Source: JBJFCE01 sp051888775 (GTDB lineage: Bacteria > Bacillota > Clostridia > Lachnospirales > Lachnospiraceae). Taken from it: a DNA stretch of 64,000 nucleotides. Position numbers and translations under genes: made by a program. The notes below the pieces were generated by a model, which was given only the letters and a program-made list of their open reading frames with translations, ran no database searches and was not told the origin of the DNA. This document shows positions 9,945 through 18,153 of this stretch, piece after piece; the stretch's first letter is position 1; every line of letters begins with the position of its first letter. The stretch lies in contig JBJFCE010000050.1 in the NCBI GenBank assembly GCA_051888775.1, positions 75,980 to 139,979 of the forward strand, given 5' to 3'.

Positions 9945-10769
9945 TTATCCGCGATAAAATCGTTTTTTTAAGCTTTGATACATTGCCGAAAAATGCCTGC
10001 TCTGTGCCATTCTCGTACGAAGCGGCGCCAATGTCAAAATCAAAACTGCCCGATACCGGAAGCGCATTGATGCACTCATGTATTGCTTCGTAATCTGCTT
10101 ATGCTCCTTGGCAGAACGTTTCCGATTCTCCTGCGTCTCAGAAAATCCTCCGCCTTCATAGGAACATACCGTTATCGGAACATACACCGTATTGACCTTC
10201 TGTGCAAAAAAGCACCACAAAAAATGCTCATAATCGGCACGTACCCGGTATTGTACAGAAAACGGATATTCCCTTCCTCTGACCGACAATTCCCCCGGCT
10301 TTATCCATTCCTTCGGATAAAAACAGCACTGATGGCACGGCACATTGCGATAGCATCCGAACGCATCCATCTTCGGATTACTCTGTACGAGGTTTCCGGT
10401 TTTCCGTTCAAAGATATTGCCGTAACAAATAGAATGTCCCTCGGATCCGACTATCGCCCGGTGCATTTTTTCAAGTACCTGCGTATCGTAAAAATAATCG
10501 CCGCAGTTTAAGAAAAGTACATAGTCTCCCTCTACATAAGAAGCAGCCTGATTCATCGCATCATAGATTCCCGTATCCGGCGTGCAGAACATCCGGATCC
10601 GATCATCCCCGCTGAGTCTGTCTGTAGATCCGTCCGTCGAGCCCGCATCTTTTACAATGATCTCATAAGAAGGAAACGTCTGTTCCAGAATACTTTCGAT
10701 TGTCTTATGAAGTTCTTTTCCTGCATTATAGCAGACAACAATGATACTGAAAAATGGTGTTTCCGTCAT
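9945..10769 (-). CDS. Family 2 glycosyltransferase
   Basis: This 274-residue inverting transferase begins PFFSIIVVCYN and contains IVKDAGSTDGSTD, GIYDAMNQAA and the acidic metal site in LFLNCGDYFYD near residue 90. These motifs match the WcaA-like group that includes colanic acid and capsule enzymes; YRVRADYEHFLW marks the acceptor-side helix. AAAGGAG precedes the ATG at 10769. The upstream polymerase gene ends 46 bp away. Substrate unknown. Confidence 0.85.
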   Translation of the reverse strand: MTETPFFSIIVVCYNAGKELHKTIESILEQTFPSYEIIVKDAGSTDGSTDRLSGDDRIRMFCTPDTGIYDAMNQAASYVEGDYVLFLNCGDYFYDTQVLEKMHRAIVGSEGHSICYGNIFERKTGNLVQSNPKMDAFGCYRNVPCHQCCFYPKEWIKPGELSVRGREYPFSVQYRVRADYEHFLWCFFAQKVNTVYVPITVCSYEGGGFSETQENRKRSAKEHKQITKQYMSASMRFRYRAVLILTLAPLRTRMAQSRHFSAMYQSLKKRFYRG

Positions 10770-10815
10770 GACACAGACTCCTTTGGATGTTTATCCCAAT
10801 CGCTATTTACGGCAG

Positions 10816-11889
10816 CTAAAACAGCCACGTCTGATATGGCAGAAGCTTTACCAGCTCCCCATATGCCTTATATAAAAACGCCACGAAATAGATCACGCCG
10901 AATACCGTAACAGCAAGCCCTGCCCATTTTTTCTTCCGTCTGTCTGTAATACTGCCGACCACACCCGGAAGTAAAAAAACCTGCATAACCGTCATATAAG
11001 TACCGATCCGGGACACCTCCGGCAAGAAAGAACCGCAAATATAAAGCAACAATGCACCGATATTTAATCTAAAGTAAAATAACATCTGTTTGTTTTCTTT
11101 CCAATCTTCCTTCCAAAGGCAGATGCAGAATACCAGTACCAACAAACACCGAAGAATATTGATATAGGAGGTTCCACCCTCCAAATACATTGTATCCCGA
11201 TAGGTCGGATACAAATATAAAATCGCCTTTAAATAAACGTCTCCAAAGAAAAATCCGCTGACTGCAAAAACAGCAAGCACGATTCCCTGCCAGAGCTTCC
11301 ATCTGCAGTTTGCCAGCAAATAAACAGGAATGACCAATAATACGGATTTATGGAACGTAGCTGCAATAAGTATAATCAGTAAAAACTTCATATATTGCCT
11401 GCGAAACAAAAAAGTCACTGCATACATTGCCGCTGCCAGAGCCAAATAATAACGGACGGTATTTAATGATTGAAAATAATATCCGAACGCCAGAAACAAA
11501 AACAGGCTGAATGCGAAATTCTGTCCGAGTGCATACAGCGCCTTTAACATCAGAAAAACCGTTACAAAAGAGAAAAATGCAAAGATTAAAAGATAGCATT
11601 CTCTGCCAAAGAGATACTCCAATGCTTTTACGGTCAGATTAAAGCCGCCTTCCGTCGGCACAATATAGCCATACCAGATATTATAAAAATATTCCTCATA
11701 TTTCCCGTAATCGTTTCCTACCTGATATCGAAACGCAGACACGCAAAAGAGCAACAGAAAAATCCCGCACAGGCATACACGGTTGATCCACTGTTGCTTC
11801 GTCATTCCCCGTACCGGCAAAGCCTCCGGCTTATGCACAAGATACGCAGCTGCAGTTGTCATAATCAGTACCAGGATATATAAGATCAC
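10816..11889 (-). CDS. EpsG-family polysaccharide polymerase (Wzy-like)
   Basis: This 357-residue integral membrane protein has about ten helices. The motif FRYQVGNDYGKYEEYF near residue 55 is typical of the EpsG family, whose members fill the Wzy place in Gram-positive exopolysaccharide loci by joining repeat units on the outer face of the membrane. GTG at 11889 is preceded by GGGAGG and overlaps the TGA of the upstream gene by 4 bp. An in-frame ATG at 11862 is an alternative start. With the WbaP-like, Wzz-like and Wzx-like genes in this locus it makes a complete Wzx/Wzy set. Confidence 0.82.
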   Translation of the reverse strand: MILYILVLIMTTAAAYLVHKPEALPVRGMTKQQWINRVCLCGIFLLLFCVSAFRYQVGNDYGKYEEYFYNIWYGYIVPTEGGFNLTVKALEYLFGRECYLLIFAFFSFVTVFLMLKALYALGQNFAFSLFLFLAFGYYFQSLNTVRYYLALAAAMYAVTFLFRRQYMKFLLIILIAATFHKSVLLVIPVYLLANCRWKLWQGIVLAVFAVSGFFFGDVYLKAILYLYPTYRDTMYLEGGTSYINILRCLLVLVFCICLWKEDWKENKQMLFYFRLNIGALLLYICGSFLPEVSRIGTYMTVMQVFLLPGVVGSITDRRKKKWAGLAVTVFGVIYFVAFLYKAYGELVKLLPYQTWLF

Positions 11890-12665
11890 TTTGCAGCCTC
11901 CCGCATACCGTCCTTCATCAGCGCATATGCTTTACGCACCGGAATCTCCCGGCACATCTGCGCCTTATGCTTGACCAAAAAACGCATTGCAAGCGGTTTT
12001 GCCATACATCCGTATAGATGATAGTACAGCACACCCCTGTCAAAAAAGAACTTTTCATGATATCCGGAAAACCATGTAGATGGTCTTGGCACCTCCGTTC
12101 CGATCGTTATCGGAACGCGAAATACCTTCAGCCGTTTAGTGATGCATTCTTTGATAAACAGGCTGTCCTCACCGTTGCTATACTTTGCGCCGCCGCCAAA
12201 CAATAACGAAAATGTAATATTCTTCTGATGCATTTTCTCTGTGCGGATCGCAAAGCTGTAAGTCGGATATCTGCCGCAATTATATTGCTTTACCCTGCCA
12301 AATTCCTCAATATGATAAGTTCTGCGCTCCTGTGAAACCTCCATATTAAACAGCAGCATATCTGCCTCCGGATGTTCCTCAAAGGCACGGAGCACTTTTT
12401 CGGCATATCCGTCCATATAGACAATATCCTCATCGGCAAACAGACTGATATCATGGTCTGCCCGAAGCAGCGCATTATTTCTGCTCAGCCCTACACCTTT
12501 TTCCGCAAAAGAATATGCCCGGATAGCATGTCCGCGATAGTTCCATTCATCATAATTATTTTCATCACATTGATTGATAATGATCGCATCGGAGTCAATA
12601 TTCATTTTTTCTGCCAGCTGCCTCGGATCCTGCTTGACAGCCGAAACCAATAATTGTAATGTCAC
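11886..12665 (-). CDS. Divergent GT-A type glycosyltransferase
   Basis: This 259-residue protein keeps the core of a family 2-like fold: a first strand LQLLVSAVKQD, a GLSRNNALLRA helix and an acidic FADEDIVYMDGY near residue 90 in the place of the DXD motif. The first nucleotide-binding loop is unlike classical GT2 enzymes, so it may belong to a smaller relative of the family. It starts with GTG at 12665 behind GAGG and ends overlapping the polymerase gene. It is probably a capsule-unit transferase, with unknown sugar. Confidence 0.65.
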   Translation of the reverse strand: MTLQLLVSAVKQDPRQLAEKMNIDSDAIIINQCDENNYDEWNYRGHAIRAYSFAEKGVGLSRNNALLRADHDISLFADEDIVYMDGYAEKVLRAFEEHPEADMLLFNMEVSQERRTYHIEEFGRVKQYNCGRYPTYSFAIRTEKMHQKNITFSLLFGGGAKYSNGEDSLFIKECITKRLKVFRVPITIGTEVPRPSTWFSGYHEKFFFDRGVLYYHLYGCMAKPLAMRFLVKHKAQMCREIPVRKAYALMKDGMREAAK

Positions 12666-12738
12666 CTGCTACCTCTTTATCTGCGCTGTTTTCAACATCA
12701 TTCTCCACAAATTGCTCTGTCATCCACAATCACTTTGT

Positions 12739-13779
12739 CTAATACCCGTAATATTGTCTGATCACAAACGGATCTGCATCTGTCATGACCGCACACAGAA
12801 CAACACATTTCTGAATTTCCAAAGTTTTTATTACATGGGACAGCTTTTTACTGTTTGCACTTCCCTGTGGGAATTGCAACAAGATACCATCGCAGCTTCT
12901 TACCTTTTCATAATCACTTGCCGAATAAGTAAGCAATTCCTCCATAGAAGCTGTGATGTACTCCTTTCCATCGGTCAGATACGCCAGATTTTGCTCTTTT
13001 TCCTGTAAAAGCTGTTCCTCAAGTCTCTCCAATCCGGGCTGTTTACGGCTGTTCGCAGCATTTTTTTCGCTCTTTCCGCCATCATTCTTCTGCCTTCGCA
13101 GATGCAGTTCTATTCCTGCAACGGGTATCCCATATCTGTCCATAAACTCTTCCGGCAAATATACCGCATCCTGCACCGTAATCCATACAAGCAATACCAA
13201 TATTGACAGCACCGCAAAGACAGCCGCACCGATCAGCGCCACACGCACAATCGCATTCGTCATCTTTTCAAGCTCCGGTTCATCCGAACGGATCACAACA
13301 ATCTGTTCCAGCTTCTCCCCTTCCGTACCGAAATGAACAACCGCCTTTTCCAATGCTTCTTTGATCAGCATAACTTCCTCCGGAGTATCCGCCTTCACGG
13401 TCGTCGTAAGAACCCTGACATCCGAAAGGATTGTTGCTTCCACGCAATCATCCACATAAGCCCTGTCATAACCATCCGGCAAAAGTGTCATTGCATATCC
13501 GAGAATCGGATCTGAGGACAAAAGATCATTCCATGTATAACCATTATAATAATAATCCAGATAGTTCTTCTCCAGCGTTTCTTCAAACACGATATAATAT
13601 TTGCTTTCAGCCTGATACCGGCACCGATCCGATAATTCAGAACGCCAAATACCATATACTGTACCGAACAGAATCATTCCTAACAGTGCTGATATAATAA
13701 CATACGGTATTTTTTTAAGTAATAAAAGAAGGACGAGTTTTAAATCCACGCCTTCTTTTTCCAATTCCCTGCGATTCAT
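12739..13779 (-). CDS. Wzz/CpsC-like chain-length protein with degenerate kinase-like tail
   Basis: This 346-residue protein has one membrane helix near residues 28-50, a small extracytoplasmic domain and a second helix near 177-200, the plan of Gram-positive tyrosine-kinase modulators (CpsC, CapA, EpsA). The cytoplasmic C-terminal region ends with CDGILLQFPQGSANSKK, a strand, and QYYGY, and looks like the last part of a bacterial tyrosine kinase fold without a P-loop. No CpsD-type kinase gene is in the window. It starts directly after the TAA of the sugar transferase gene (TAAATG). Its role is probably glycan length control with the EpsG-type polymerase. Confidence 0.7.
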   Translation of the reverse strand: MNRRELEKEGVDLKLVLLLLLKKIPYVIISALLGMILFGTVYGIWRSELSDRCRYQAESKYYIVFEETLEKNYLDYYYNGYTWNDLLSSDPILGYAMTLLPDGYDRAYVDDCVEATILSDVRVLTTTVKADTPEEVMLIKEALEKAVVHFGTEGEKLEQIVVIRSDEPELEKMTNAIVRVALIGAAVFAVLSILVLLVWITVQDAVYLPEEFMDRYGIPVAGIELHLRRQKNDGGKSEKNAANSRKQPGLERLEEQLLQEKEQNLAYLTDGKEYITASMEELLTYSASDYEKVRSCDGILLQFPQGSANSKKLSHVIKTLEIQKCVVLCAVMTDADPFVIRQYYGY

Positions 13780-15210
13780 TTACTGTTCCTCCCGTGTATG
13801 CTCGTCTTCATTCTCCTCCAGCTGCTTTTTTAATGCCGTTGTCTGATTTGCATCTACGCCTTCCGTACTCTCAGGAACAAACAAAATCTTCAAGGTCAGA
13901 AGCATCAGCTTGATATCCAGCCATACCGTATAATTTTCAATATAAGTTAAATCAAGTTTTAACTTATCATATGGGGTCGTGTTATATTTACCATATACCT
14001 GAGCGTAACCTGCCAATCCTGCTTTGACCTTCATACGGAATACAAACTCCGGCATATCCTCTTTATACTGTGCAATAATCTCCGGTCGTTCCGGTCTTGG
14101 GCCAATAAAGGACATATCTCCCTTTAAAATATTAAACAACTGCGGCAGTTCATCCAGACGAACCTTACGGATAAACTTTCCGACCGGTGTAATACGGCTG
14201 TCATTCTTTGTTGCCAATCTGGCAACACCATCCTTCTCCGCATCCACACGCATACTGCGAAACTTCAGAATATGGAACTCCCGTTCCCCACGTGTACAGC
14301 GCACCTGCTTATATAATACCGGTCCGCCGTCATATACTTTGACCGCAATCGCTGTGATCAGCATAAATGGCGATGCCACGATCAGCAGAATCAAAGAACA
14401 TACAATATCAATCATCCGCTTGATAAAACGCTGCTCTACCGTCAGCTCATATTCTCTGATCAGAAAAATCGGTGTATCAAATACGTTAAGCTGCTCGGAA
14501 CTCTTCACAAGCACATCCGGAATCTTAGGCATAAAATACATGCGGATTGATCTGGCATAACAATATTTCATCAGATGATTCCGTTCCTGTGAAGAAATAT
14601 CCCATAATACAACTGCTCCGAACTCTCCGGATGCTATTTTCTTGCAGACTGCCTCCATCCCCTCCCGAATATCAATTGTTTCTTTAATGCTGTATTTATC
14701 TTTTCTGGAATTAAATTTTGTTACAATATCTGTAATATCCCGGTCACCGTGTACCAGTAAAAGCTTTCTGGGCGGAAACAGCAGATGATACAGCTTATTG
14801 CACAAAAATACCCATATTGCCGCAACCAACAGCTGCGCCAGCGTCATCTGCAGCATAGGTGTAATGTCTACCAGCCAGTTTGCCATCAGTGAAATCTGAA
14901 AATACGAAATCACATTCACGATCAAAACAGAGAATACCTGTGAAAAATACACATCCATTCCCTTCAGATAACCGACTTTCAGACCGCCGTACGTTCTGCT
15001 GAAAAAGAATATCAGTAAAAAATAAACAAACAATACCAGAAGATGTCCCCTGAAATAGAATTTCAGACCTCCTGCTACCCGATTATGAAAACGTACAATT
15101 TCATAATACTTTCCAAACCACGTATATGCATAAAGTGCAACCATAAAAAGCATTCCAACCAGGGACAGCCCCATGATCAGCAAGCGCTTTGCAGATTCAT
15201 ATTTTTTCAT
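13780..15210 (-). CDS. Polyprenyl-phosphate sugar-1-phosphate transferase (WbaP/CpsE-like)
   Basis: This 476-residue enzyme has four or five N-terminal membrane helices, a central soluble region, and a catalytic C-terminal domain of the bacterial sugar transferase family: KRMIDIVCSLILLIVASPFML re-entrant helix, KFRSMRVDAEKDG, KVRLDELPQLFNILKGDMS, GPRPERPE. It moves a sugar phosphate from a UDP-sugar to undecaprenyl phosphate and so begins the repeat unit on the inner face of the membrane. The sugar (glucose, galactose or another) is not readable. It lies between a family 2 transferase and the Wzz-like gene in one run. Confidence 0.9.
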   Translation of the reverse strand: MKKYESAKRLLIMGLSLVGMLFMVALYAYTWFGKYYEIVRFHNRVAGGLKFYFRGHLLVLFVYFLLIFFFSRTYGGLKVGYLKGMDVYFSQVFSVLIVNVISYFQISLMANWLVDITPMLQMTLAQLLVAAIWVFLCNKLYHLLFPPRKLLLVHGDRDITDIVTKFNSRKDKYSIKETIDIREGMEAVCKKIASGEFGAVVLWDISSQERNHLMKYCYARSIRMYFMPKIPDVLVKSSEQLNVFDTPIFLIREYELTVEQRFIKRMIDIVCSLILLIVASPFMLITAIAVKVYDGGPVLYKQVRCTRGEREFHILKFRSMRVDAEKDGVARLATKNDSRITPVGKFIRKVRLDELPQLFNILKGDMSFIGPRPERPEIIAQYKEDMPEFVFRMKVKAGLAGYAQVYGKYNTTPYDKLKLDLTYIENYTVWLDIKLMLLTLKILFVPESTEGVDANQTTALKKQLEENEDEHTREEQ

Positions 15211-15277
15211 ACTTCTTCAACACGCCTTTCCTTCAGCCTGTATCGTCCTTTGTATCTCAAGACATTTTTGCATTCTT

Positions 15278-16027
15278 TCAAATTCTCCGAAGTGTTGCCC
15301 GCAATGCCCATAGGCAAAAATACCGGCAGCTTTGAAAAAATCCCAGATGCTCTACCTTTCGATAAAGATTCCAGATCCGCTTTATGGCTTCAGCCTTATT
15401 CGAAGACAGGGAATGAGCCGGGCGTCTGTAGATTGCCGTCACTTCGTCGAATCCGTATGCTGTATAGCCGTTCCGCAAAATCTGCCACCATGTCGCCGTA
15501 TCCTCACTCTTGACATCCGGCATCCGTATCAGATCCTTCGGAATTTTTTCCGTGTCAAACAAAACAGTGGTCGTAAAAATAACGGTTCTGGATAATGCTT
15601 TTTTATAATCCAAAGTTTCCGGTACATGCACGATTTTTCCCGTACCGTTTGCCTGCTCATCTCCAAACTCATAGGCAGTGAATACAAAACCGACATTCTT
15701 CTCCTGCATAAAACGCAGTTCCTTTTCCAGCTTGTCCACTTTCCAAACATCATCCGCGTCCAAATATGCCAGATATCTTCCTTTTGCATGCATAATGCCG
15801 GTATTACGCGCTTTTGCGGCACCTTCATTTTGCGCCTTGCAGATCAGCCTGATACGCTCATCCGGATTGTCCGCAAGTTCTTCTTTGATCACCTGCACAC
15901 TCAGATCCCCGGATGCGTCATCCACCAGAATCAATTCCCAATCGGTATACGTCTGTCTGCGGACCATTTCGATCGTCTGTCTGATATAATCTCCGGCATT
16001 ATATACCGGTACGATAATACTGATCAT
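15278..16027 (-). CDS. Family 2 glycosyltransferase
   Basis: This transferase of about 249 residues opens with ISIIVPVYNAGDYI and has LVDDASGDLS and the metal-binding AYLDADDVWK near residue 85; GAAKARNTGI is the usual loop. The start was set at ATG 16027 because AAGGA precedes it and the protein then begins at the first strand; the longer frame from 16078 would add 17 unrelated residues. It shares the length and motifs of small capsule and teichoic acid transferases. Substrate unknown. Confidence 0.85.
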   Translation of the reverse strand: MISIIVPVYNAGDYIRQTIEMVRRQTYTDWELILVDDASGDLSVQVIKEELADNPDERIRLICKAQNEGAAKARNTGIMHAKGRYLAYLDADDVWKVDKLEKELRFMQEKNVGFVFTAYEFGDEQANGTGKIVHVPETLDYKKALSRTVIFTTTVLFDTEKIPKDLIRMPDVKSEDTATWWQILRNGYTAYGFDEVTAIYRRPAHSLSSNKAEAIKRIWNLYRKVEHLGFFQSCRYFCLWALRATLRRI

Positions 16028-16096
16028 CCTGTTTGTTCCTTTTTCCGGAAAGCTCCGGCTTGGCCGATAAGCTTCCATAGCATTTCTGTCCGATTC

Positions 16097-17026
16097 TCAG
16101 AGTTCTTCCTTTACCAGATAAATCGGTCGTTTCTTAACTTCCATATAAGTCTTACTCAAATACTGTCCGACAATGCCGATACATAACAGCTGTACACCGC
16201 CCAGCAATGACATGATGCAGACCATAGACGGCCAGCCGGAGGTCGGATCTCCAAATACCAGTGTCTTAACGATAATCACCACGATCAATACAGCCGCCAA
16301 TATACAGAATATCACACCCAGCACAGATGCGATTGCAAGCGGGGCGGTGGAAAACGCCATAATTCCCTCTAAGGAATAGGCAAACAGCTTCCAAAAAGAC
16401 CATTTTGTCTCTCCCTTTACTCTTTCCACATTCTCATATTCTAACCATTTTGTCTTATAGCCAACCCAGCCGAAGATTCCTTTTGTAAAACGATTATATT
16501 CCTGCAAGGACAAAATCGCATCAACCACCTGTCTTGTCATCAGGCGGTAATCTCTTGCGCCATCCACGATCTCCGTCTTGCTGATCTTACGCATCAGTCG
16601 ATAAAACAGCCTTGCAAAAAACGAGCGGATCGGAGGTTCTCCCTTTCTGCTCACCCTTCTTGTCGCTACCGAATCATAGCCCTGCTCAATATAGGAATAC
16701 ATCTCCGGAAGGAGCTTGGGCGGATCCTGCAGATCAGCATCCATTAAAACAACGTAGTCACCCTTCGCCTTGCTGAGTCCTGCATAGATTCCGGCTTCTT
16801 TTCCGAAATTTCTCGAAAAAGAAACAAGATGCACTCTCTCATCCTTCTCATGAAGCTTGCGTACTTCCTCCACAGTCCGGTCCTTGGAACCGTCATCCAC
16901 ATAGATGATCTCCAGCTCAATATCCTTCCCGTGAAAAAAAGCTTCCTGTTTCATCAATTCTTCGTAAAAATACGGCACATTTTCTTCTTCGTTGTAGCAA
17001 GGTACAACTACGCTTAACAGTTTCAT
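16097..17026 (-). CDS. GtrB/DPM1-like polyprenyl-phosphate glycosyltransferase
   Basis: This 309-residue protein has a GT2 catalytic domain (LSVVVPCYNEEEN, YVDDGSKDRT, LMDADLQDPP near residue 97, RKISKTEIVDGARDYRLM) followed by two C-terminal membrane helices, near residues 232-258 and 266-290. This is the layout of GtrB and YkcC/YkoT-type enzymes that make undecaprenyl-phosphate-linked glucose or a related sugar. The product could feed the GtrII-type transferase at 3016-4533. ATG at 17026 follows AAAGGAG. It is the first gene after the promoter at 17236-17264 and its structured leader, so it may head the operon reaching to pseC. Confidence 0.88.
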   Translation of the reverse strand: MKLLSVVVPCYNEEENVPYFYEELMKQEAFFHGKDIELEIIYVDDGSKDRTVEEVRKLHEKDERVHLVSFSRNFGKEAGIYAGLSKAKGDYVVLMDADLQDPPKLLPEMYSYIEQGYDSVATRRVSRKGEPPIRSFFARLFYRLMRKISKTEIVDGARDYRLMTRQVVDAILSLQEYNRFTKGIFGWVGYKTKWLEYENVERVKGETKWSFWKLFAYSLEGIMAFSTAPLAIASVLGVIFCILAAVLIVVIIVKTLVFGDPTSGWPSMVCIMSLLGGVQLLCIGIVGQYLSKTYMEVKKRPIYLVKEEL

Positions 17027-17067
17027 AGCTTGCTCCTTTGGATAATGACTGTTGCTTTTGGAGGGTT

Positions 17068-17098
17068 GCCGGCAGAGCCGCTGACACGCTGGCGTGTC
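17068..17098. repeat. Direct repeat copy 1 with 7-bp hairpin in gtrB leader
   Basis: Positions 17068-17089 are a 22-bp sequence repeated exactly at 17111-17132. Here it forms GACACGC-tg-GCGTGTC (17083-17098). It lies in the presumed 5' leader of the gtrB-like gene. Confidence 0.8.
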
Positions 17099-17110
17099 TT
17101 GCCGCTTGGC

Positions 17111-17146
17111 GCCGGCAGAGCCGCTGACACGCCAGCGTGTCAGCGG
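17111..17146. repeat. Direct repeat copy 2 with perfect 12-bp hairpin in gtrB leader
   Basis: The second copy of the 22-bp repeat extends into a perfect 12-bp stem, CCGCTGACACGC-ca-GCGTGTCAGCGG (17121-17146). On the minus strand it is preceded by GCGAAGC, a sequence known in DNA to form an exceptionally stable mini-hairpin. Confidence 0.8.
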
Positions 17147-17157
17147 TCGCTTCGCTC

Positions 17158-17220
17158 GTCAAATGCACGGAAAGACAGATGCTCATGCGAGCATGGCATC
17201 TGTCTTTCCGTGCACTTGAC
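17158..17220. repeat. Long inverted repeat in gtrB leader
   Basis: Arms at 17158-17182 and 17196-17220 pair over 25 positions with one mismatch, enclosing a 13-nt loop that itself contains a short palindrome. No T-run follows directly on the minus strand, so a plain terminator is unlikely. It is the first structure after the promoter in the leader. Confidence 0.85.
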
Positions 17221-17235
17221 TCTGCCTTTCCGAAC

Positions 17236-17264
17236 ATTATACCACAATCCCTTGGTGTCGTAAA
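17236..17264 (-). promoter_or_regulatory. Sigma-A-type promoter with extended -10 for the gtrB-led glycan operon
   Basis: Minus strand: TTTACG, 17-bp spacer, TATAAT, with TGG directly before the -10 (extended TGn form). The predicted start near 17229 leaves a leader of about 200 nt before the ATG at 17026. Confidence 0.75.
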
Positions 17265-17340
17265 CTCGTACGTTAAAATAGGGGTAGATGTTCAAATATG
17301 CGGCGATAGCAGTCTTTAACCGTTTTTAACAGGATATTTC

Positions 17341-18153
17341 TTAACGTCTGATGTAAAGGTACAGCGAGTGTTCGGATGCAAACAGTTCCAATCCGTGATG
17401 GGTTAAAAAGGTATCCGTCAACTCCTCACGGCATACAATCAGGTTACAACCGAGAGTAAGCGCAAGTTCCGCTGTTTCGGCGCTGTTTACCTCTGCCGAC
17501 TCCATCTTCTGGCACAAAAGAACCGCTTCCCCGGAATAGGTTTCGTGAAGATAATCCAAGGCTCCCGTCTGCCACAAATTGCGCCCGTACACCAACTGGA
17601 TCTGACCGTCATATCTTCGGATACTGTTCATAATCCCCTTCGGTGCCACCAAAAGAGGCTCAGCGCCTTCTGTGCGCAGTTGCCCGGCTGCCTCTCTGAT
17701 CTGTTCGATCATCTCATCCTCTCGACCATATACAACTTCCTTTACCGGTTTCAGATCTTCACGGGCGCTAAACGGTACAATCGTTCCCGCAGTCAGGATC
17801 ACAACCGCAAGCGCTGCCGTTACCGCCATCCGATACCATGTTTTCTTATTTTCACATAACAGGGCAATCAGCTCTGTACCACAATAAGCAATCAAAGGCA
17901 AGACCGGAATCGCCAACGTCACTTTCCACAGGGGGTATGTCTGTCCTGTCAGTTTTGCATAGGCATATACCGTAATCGGATTGCACATCAAAAATGCGAT
18001 CACGCAAAACCCTGCCGCTACCCGTCTTTCCCTATTTTGTTTTGTTCCTTTTATCAGACAGAACAACACTGCCAATAGTCCGAGAGAAGCATAGGCACCC
18101 CCTTGTTCTGCAATACGGAAAAAAGTCTGAATCTCATTCCATGCACTTTGCAT
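17341..18153 (-). CDS. Membrane protein of unknown function, C-terminal partner of the next gene
   Basis: This 270-residue protein has about four membrane helices in residues 20-135 and a soluble C-terminal part of about 130 residues ending in SLYLYIRR. I do not recognise it firmly. The order of helices and the tail resemble the second half of large surface-glycan membrane proteins such as the DUF6077 group. AGGAGGG lies 9 nt before the ATG at 18153, inside the end of the upstream gene, and the two frames overlap by 20 bp. Together the two proteins would make about 570 residues, so they may be one ancestral protein split in two that works as a complex. Its promoterless position makes it co-transcribed with the upstream gene. 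Confidence 0.6.
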   Translation of the reverse strand: MQSAWNEIQTFFRIAEQGGAYASLGLLAVLFCLIKGTKQNRERRVAAGFCVIAFLMCNPITVYAYAKLTGQTYPLWKVTLAIPVLPLIAYCGTELIALLCENKKTWYRMAVTAALAVVILTAGTIVPFSAREDLKPVKEVVYGREDEMIEQIREAAGQLRTEGAEPLLVAPKGIMNSIRRYDGQIQLVYGRNLWQTGALDYLHETYSGEAVLLCQKMESAEVNSAETAELALTLGCNLIVCREELTDTFLTHHGLELFASEHSLYLYIRR

